From: an uncultured Eubacteriales bacterium
GTDB taxonomy: Bacteria > Bacillota > Clostridia > Lachnospirales > Lachnospiraceae
Direction: 5' to 3'
Assembly: GCA_900317515.1 (NCBI GenBank)
Contig: ONHA01000010.1
Span: forward strand, 28,309 to 92,308
DNA length: 64,000 nt
Part shown: one piece after another, positions 60,111 through 64,000 of the stretch
How the letters are laid out: each line of letters begins with the position of its first letter
Numbering within the stretch: the first letter of the stretch is position 1
Notes under the pieces: model-generated
Told to the model about the DNA's origin: nothing
Databases searched by the model: none
Seen by the model: the letters and a program-made list of their open reading frames with translations, nothing else
Position numbers and translations under genes: made by a program

Positions 60111-60806
60111 TCACCTGCTGCAGATGATATCTTCTTTCGTTACATCCGTTATACTTATGCTGTCAGCCTCCACCCGGCACCCGTATGAGGCGACCCGCAC
60201 ACCGGCCTTCGCGGCGCGGACCAAAGCCTCCCCGAACGCCGGCTGCGTGTCATCATTCGGCAGGACCGTACGGATCCCGTTCATCTGGATGACAAAGGCG
60301 ATCTCACAGTGATAGCCTTCCGTTGCCGCGGCCGCCAGCTCATTGAGATGCTTCACACCGCGCTCTGTCGGGGCATCAGGGAACAGCCCGATTCCGCGGT
60401 TCAGGTCCGCTGCCAGCGTGCATCCCTTCACTTCCGTCAGGTATTTTTCTCCCTGCCTCTCCATGTAAAAATCAACTCTCGAATCTCCGTAGGTATACTC
60501 GGGCTTCACCGCATCGTAGTCCAGGCTCATAAGATACCGCTTCATCAGCTCATTCGGTGCGAGGCTGTCGATGTTGACCCATCCAAGGCCCGTTTTATAG
60601 ACGGAAATGAGATCATAGGCGGTCTTCCGCTTTGGGTCCGACGCTTTCTCGAGGGTTATCCTCGCCTCCGGCATCAGCAGCTCCCTGAGGCGCCCTGTAT
60701 TTTTGACGTGGACCCGCTCCGTTTTTCCGTCGATCAGCACTTCCGCGACAAAACGGTTCACCCTGCGCACGAATACGCCCGGAACTGTATTTTTATATTT
60801 AATCAT
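60111..60806 (-). CDS. sfsA: SfsA family DNA/RNA nuclease-like protein
   Basis: The 231-residue protein has the SfsA signatures: GVFVRRVNRFVAEVLIDG near the start, VHVKNTGRLRELLMPEA, DSRVDFYMERQG and YLTEVKGCTLA with the conserved Asp/Glu of a PD-(D/E)XK fold. In E. coli SfsA affects maltose gene expression, and the family is probably a nuclease. The ATG at 60806 gives the family length; the frame to 60938 overlaps the hydrolase gene. The ribosome site is weak. Confidence 0.88.
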   Translation of the reverse strand: MIKYKNTVPGVFVRRVNRFVAEVLIDGKTERVHVKNTGRLRELLMPEARITLEKASDPKRKTAYDLISVYKTGLGWVNIDSLAPNELMKRYLMSLDYDAVKPEYTYGDSRVDFYMERQGEKYLTEVKGCTLAADLNRGIGLFPDAPTERGVKHLNELAAAATEGYHCEIAFVIQMNGIRTVLPNDDTQPAFGEALVRAAKAGVRVASYGCRVEADSISITDVTKEDIICSR

Positions 60807-60864
60807 CGGCTTTGTACCGCTTTCAGGCAAACTCTCTTCCCTCTTTTTAAAATGCAAACCTCTC

Positions 60865-61665
60865 TCACCTGCAGAAATCCGCAACAATTTTAAGAAAATC
60901 GGGCGCCTCCTCGTAGAGTCCATGCCCCAGGCCTTCATACATGAGGAGCCTGCAGCCCGGAATCCTCTCTGCCATCTCGATCGACGCCTGCCCCGTCACG
61001 ATCCTGTCCTTTTTGCCGCCGATGACCAGCGTGGGGCAGGAAATATTGTCCAGCAGATCATACGTGTCATGGGTCACGCAGGAGGCCGCCTGTATGCGAA
61101 AACGCTCAAAGGTTTTCGGTTTTCCGACGCTTCCGAGCAGCCCGTATTCCGCGCGTGCCATTTTCAGCCTCTTTTCGGAATAGGACCGTTCGGCCGTGTC
61201 CACCATGATCCCTTTATAGTCATCGTGATCGGCCATCTCGAGCCACCCTGCAACCACTTCCCGCACCACGGCATTCGGACGGCTGAGAGTCACGGTCAGC
61301 ACCAGCTTTTCAACTTTTTCCGGGTGATCGAGTGCCAGCCACTGGGCAATCATGCCTCCCTGGGAGACGCCGACCACCGCTGCCCAGGACAATCCCAGCA
61401 TATCCATGGCGAGACTTACATCATCCGCCATGTCCCTTGTTGTCATTTCCGCTGACAAAATCCGGCGTCTGCTGAACACATACACCGTAAATTCCGCCGC
61501 AAGGCTTCGATACAAAAGTGCAAACGGCAGCGCCATTCCCTTTACGGTCTTGAGCCCGTCTCCCACACCGGGAAGCATGATCAGGGTTTTTTCACCGCTG
61601 CCGAAGCGGATATAGTCAACCGTTCCGGTCGGCAGTTCCAGTGTACAGTTCCTTGCCTGCAGCAT
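60865..61665 (-). CDS. Alpha/beta hydrolase
   Basis: The 266-residue protein has the nucleophile elbow VVGVSQGGMIAQ near residues 98-109 (Ser), the oxyanion region LPGVGDG near 32-38, the acid GGKKDRIV near 218-225 and a C-terminal His in GLGHGLYEE. It is a typical single-domain esterase-like enzyme. The substrate is unknown. It lies 58 bases upstream of sfsA on the same strand. GAGAGG precedes the ATG. Confidence 0.87.
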   Translation of the reverse strand: MLQARNCTLELPTGTVDYIRFGSGEKTLIMLPGVGDGLKTVKGMALPFALLYRSLAAEFTVYVFSRRRILSAEMTTRDMADDVSLAMDMLGLSWAAVVGVSQGGMIAQWLALDHPEKVEKLVLTVTLSRPNAVVREVVAGWLEMADHDDYKGIMVDTAERSYSEKRLKMARAEYGLLGSVGKPKTFERFRIQAASCVTHDTYDLLDNISCPTLVIGGKKDRIVTGQASIEMAERIPGCRLLMYEGLGHGLYEEAPDFLKIVADFCR

Positions 61666-61715
61666 AATGACAACCTCTCTTTCACACTTTCTCTCAAAAT
61701 CGATCGTTCAGCTCT

Positions 61716-62459
61716 TCATTTCCTCAGCGCCGCACTTAAGGAATTCGGGATGCCCCGCGGTCCCCGGACGGCATAGATTCCATACTCTTCCTTAAGGGTT
61801 TCAAATGTAAACCTGTCCGGCGCATACCGCTTCAGCAGTCTGATCCTCATGAGCGCCTTGATCGTGATGTATTTATTTTCATGCTCGTACGGAATATCCG
61901 TCTCGAGCACCCTGCACTTGTATAAAACCGCCGACACCGGTGCGGCGACATACATAAACACGGTATCGCCCTTTTTGATCCCGGCTCCCTGCTTCCAGTC
62001 GATCGTATCCGTCTCGTCAAAGGCCTTCACGATATCAAAGTACTTCGGATTCGCCGGGATGATCCATTCTTTCGGAGGACGGAACTTCTCTTTCTTCTTT
62101 GCCGACGCGGTGGCCAGGAAGCTCATGTCGATGAGGTCAAAGACTCTCTTCTCAAACACGGTCCCGTCCAGCCGTACGGAGATCCAGTGCAGCTTATTCA
62201 TGTGAAAGGCCGGCATGATCCCTTCTTCCCGAATGATCATGTCCCGGAAGAACCTGTCAGCCACTTTAAGATTGATCACGTCCACGTACTCCGCATCGGG
62301 TGCGCCGACTTTATCGCCGGAAATGCCCGCCTCGAGAGCGAACCATTTGCCGTTATCCTTATGGCGAAACACTGCATGGTCAGGGTTCTTTCGCCAGGGG
62401 TACTCCGGCTCTGTCCCGTATTTCCTTTTTATATAATCGAAAACCGTCTGTCGGTCCAT
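61716..62459 (-). CDS. MmcQ/YjbR domain fused to an EVE-like (PUA superfamily) domain
   Basis: The 247-residue protein has two parts. Residues 1-115 match MmcQ/YjbR (MDRQTVFDYIKRKYG, HKDNGKWFAL, NKLHWISVRLDG), a small fold of unknown role that may bind nucleic acid. Residues 125-245 resemble the EVE domain of the PUA superfamily (PANPKYFDIVKAF, DTIDWKQGAGIKKGDTVFMYVAAPVSAVLYKCRV). EVE proteins bind modified bases. The ATG at 62459 follows GGAAGG at an 8-base spacing. It is an independent gene between the hydrolase and the ZIP transporter. Confidence 0.78.
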   Translation of the reverse strand: MDRQTVFDYIKRKYGTEPEYPWRKNPDHAVFRHKDNGKWFALEAGISGDKVGAPDAEYVDVINLKVADRFFRDMIIREEGIMPAFHMNKLHWISVRLDGTVFEKRVFDLIDMSFLATASAKKKEKFRPPKEWIIPANPKYFDIVKAFDETDTIDWKQGAGIKKGDTVFMYVAAPVSAVLYKCRVLETDIPYEHENKYITIKALMRIRLLKRYAPDRFTFETLKEEYGIYAVRGPRGIPNSLSAALRK

Positions 62460-62492
62460 CTTCGTGCCTTCCCTCATTATCTGGTCTGCTTG

Positions 62493-63272
62493 TTACCCGA
62501 GCGCCACGTCCAGGATCATCATCAGCACAAACCCGAGCGAAAACGCAATCGTCCCGATATTGGAATGCTCCCCTTCGGACATCTCCGGGATCAGCTCCTC
62601 CACGACGACGTAGAACATCGCGCCTGCCGCAAATGCGAGCATGTACGGAAGGATCGAAACTACCGCACTCGCCGCCGCTATGGTGACAAGGGAGGCGACC
62701 GGCTCCACAGCTCCCGAGAGCACCCCGTACCAGAAGGTTTTTCCCTTCGGCATTCCTTCCGCTCTGAGCGGCATGGACACGATGGCCCCCTCGGGGAAAT
62801 TCTGAAGCGCGATACCGAGTGCAAGAGCCAGCGCGGCCGCCCGGCTTACGCCGGCTTCTCCGGCGACCCATCCGGCGTACACCACGCCTACCGCCATGCC
62901 TTCCGGAATGTTGTGCAGAGTGACCGCCAGGATCAGCTTCGTTGTGCGCTTAAGAGAGCTCTTCGGACCCTCCACCTGCTCATCCATGTGCATGTGCGGG
63001 GTCACGGTATCCAGAAAGAGAAGGAACCCGATACCGACAAGAAAGCCCACGGCAGCCGGTATAAAAGACAGTTTTCCCATACCTTCCGAGCTCTCCAGCG
63101 CCGGCTGAAGAAGACTCCAGAAAGAGGCCGCGACCATCACGCCGGCGGCAAATCCCGTGAGCATCCTCTGAATGTTATCCGATATCTGGTCTTTCAGCAC
63201 GAACACCATTGCCGCCCCGAGACTCGTCCCGAGGAACGGAATCAGAATCCCAGTAAAAACCTGTATATTCAT
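62493..63272 (-). CDS. ZIP family metal transporter
   Basis: The 259-residue protein has eight predicted membrane segments and the ZIP metal-path motifs HNIPEGMAVGV near residues 119-129 and LGIALQNFPEGAIV near 152-165. It takes up zinc or another divalent metal. A His-rich loop DTVTPHMHMDEQ lies between segments. It starts at ATG 63272 with GGAGG about 5 bases upstream. A promoter with a dyad over its -35 is just upstream, which suggests repression, perhaps by metal. Confidence 0.93.
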   Translation of the reverse strand: MNIQVFTGILIPFLGTSLGAAMVFVLKDQISDNIQRMLTGFAAGVMVAASFWSLLQPALESSEGMGKLSFIPAAVGFLVGIGFLLFLDTVTPHMHMDEQVEGPKSSLKRTTKLILAVTLHNIPEGMAVGVVYAGWVAGEAGVSRAAALALALGIALQNFPEGAIVSMPLRAEGMPKGKTFWYGVLSGAVEPVASLVTIAAASAVVSILPYMLAFAAGAMFYVVVEELIPEMSEGEHSNIGTIAFSLGFVLMMILDVALG

Positions 63273-63311
63273 CTGAACCTCCATCGATTCTCTTAATAAC
63301 CTGCCATCTCT

Positions 63312-63347
63312 ATAATAACATAAGAGAGCCGTTTTTCAACGGTTCTC
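63312..63347 (-). promoter_or_regulatory. ZIP promoter with overlapping dyad
   Basis: On the minus strand TTGAAA (63339-63334) and TATTAT (63317-63312) are separated by 16 bases. GAGAGCCGTT (63324-63333) and AACGGTTCTC (63338-63347) are inverted repeats matching in 9 of 10 bases, and they cover the -35. This suggests an operator. Confidence 0.55.
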
Positions 63348-63396
63348 GCAAGTCTTAGATCAGCTGTCCGTAAATCACAATTTTTCCCCTCTGTCA

Positions 63397-63425
63397 TTGT
63401 TATTTTTTGTATATTGCGCTAAAAT
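63397..63425 (+). promoter_or_regulatory. Promoter of the last, partial gene
   Basis: TTGTTA (63397-63402) and TAAAAT (63420-63425) are separated by 17 bases. AGGAGG follows at about 63445, then GTG at 63459. Confidence 0.6.
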
Positions 63426-63458
63426 AAAAGCTGATTATATTATGAGGAGGTATGCTCC

Positions 63459-64000
63459 GTGTCACTTGCCATCGTCTACACCTTTACCGCAGCGCTTTTC
63501 CTTGCCCTTGTCTTCTCGCTCGGGCTCCAGTCCAAAACCATCGCCCGTCTGAACGGAGTTCTGCTCTTTATCGTCGGCATCAGCGGCATTTTATTCTACG
63601 GGTACGGCTACTCAGCCATCTTCCCTGTTCTTCTGCAGGCGGTCATGCGGACTCTCTTTGCGGTTTTCGGCATGTTCCTCGGCCGTTCCGAGGTCAGTGC
63701 GATCAGTTCCGTACCCGGTCTTGACACCCCGTTCATGCAGCTTATCATGTACCTGACCCATCTCCTTGCGCTCTACTGCACCGCCAGCGCCGTCATCGCG
63801 GCCATCGGCAAGCGGCTTCTCCGCACGATCCGTCTGTTTCTCTTCCGCACAAGGGACCTCAACGTGATCTACGGAGTCAATGACGCTTCCATCAATTTTG
63901 CCGAGCAGATGCGGAGGGAACACAGGGGCAACACCATTTTCATCGGAAATGACCCCGGCGGCAAATACGAGAGCAGCATCGACCGGATGGGCTGCCTGCT
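63459..64000 (+). CDS. Membrane protein, N-terminal part only (runs off window)
   Basis: From GTG at 63459 (AGGAGG 8 bases upstream) the frame is open to the window end, 180 codons. It has about four membrane segments (LAIVYTFTAALFLALVFSLG, VLLFIVGISGILFYGYG, LLQAVMRTLFAVFGMFLG, LIMYLTHLLALYCTASAV). A cytoplasmic part then begins with VIYGVNDASINFAEQMRRE and TIFIGNDPGG. This resembles a Rossmann-like nucleotide-binding start as in potassium channel regulators, but the rest is missing. No family is assigned. Confidence 0.75.
   Translation, partial: MSLAIVYTFTAALFLALVFSLGLQSKTIARLNGVLLFIVGISGILFYGYGYSAIFPVLLQAVMRTLFAVFGMFLGRSEVSAISSVPGLDTPFMQLIMYLTHLLALYCTASAVIAAIGKRLLRTIRLFLFRTRDLNVIYGVNDASINFAEQMRREHRGNTIFIGNDPGGKYESSIDRMGCL

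Overview
The window looks like a chromosomal segment of a fairly GC-rich member of the Clostridia, most likely Lachnospiraceae. This rests on AGGAGG-type ribosome sites, clostridial families (DUF512 radical SAM beside der, DUF4317, DUF6765, folate ECF transporter S subunit, long-form ribose-phosphate pyrophosphokinase), an archaeal-type aspartate-semialdehyde dehydrogenase, and a formate/THF branch of acetogen type. The taxon is inferred from gene content only.

Layout. Positions 1-7583 (minus strand) form one likely operon from a promoter near 7620: DUF512 protein, der, plsY, metF, folT, fhs, fchA and the start of a secreted protein. It joins C1-folate chemistry to ribosome assembly and phospholipid synthesis. 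Positions 7.7-24.5 kb carry prs, an EF-G paralogue, tyrA-aroA, a group of poorly known membrane and secreted proteins, queA, pheST, galM, a structured non-coding RNA with its own promoter and terminator, and glmM. Positions 24.5-39.1 kb carry an acyl-CoA synthetase, dgt, a complex palindromic repeat, thrC, a DUF4317 protein, tRNA-Pro(GGG), a TraX-family protein, a GlmU-like beta-helix protein, topB with an apparent ATC start, asd, argH, queH, a thioesterase and a small phosphatase.

Positions 39.1-48.7 kb are accessory and AT-richer. A block of uncharacterised small genes plus a DUF4365 nuclease-like protein is followed by a complete type I restriction-modification locus (hsdS, hsdM, hsdR) and a GIY-YIG/DUF4357 protein. 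The small-gene block is bracketed by two related non-coding modules made of 10-bp tandem repeats and GTAGTA dyads, which is the most unusual structure in the window.

Positions 48.9-56.1 kb hold two oxidoreductase groups (flavodoxin, aldo/keto reductases, an SDR), each divergent from a LysR regulator, with a truncated reductase, a possible IS remnant and a double-glycine-leader peptide gene. Positions 56.1-64 kb hold a TetR regulator with a divergent drug/metabolite transporter, a tandem DUF6273 lipoprotein, an SPL-type radical SAM protein, sfsA, an alpha/beta hydrolase, a YjbR-EVE fusion, a ZIP metal transporter and the start of a membrane protein that runs off the window. No rRNA, CRISPR array or intact mobile element was seen.
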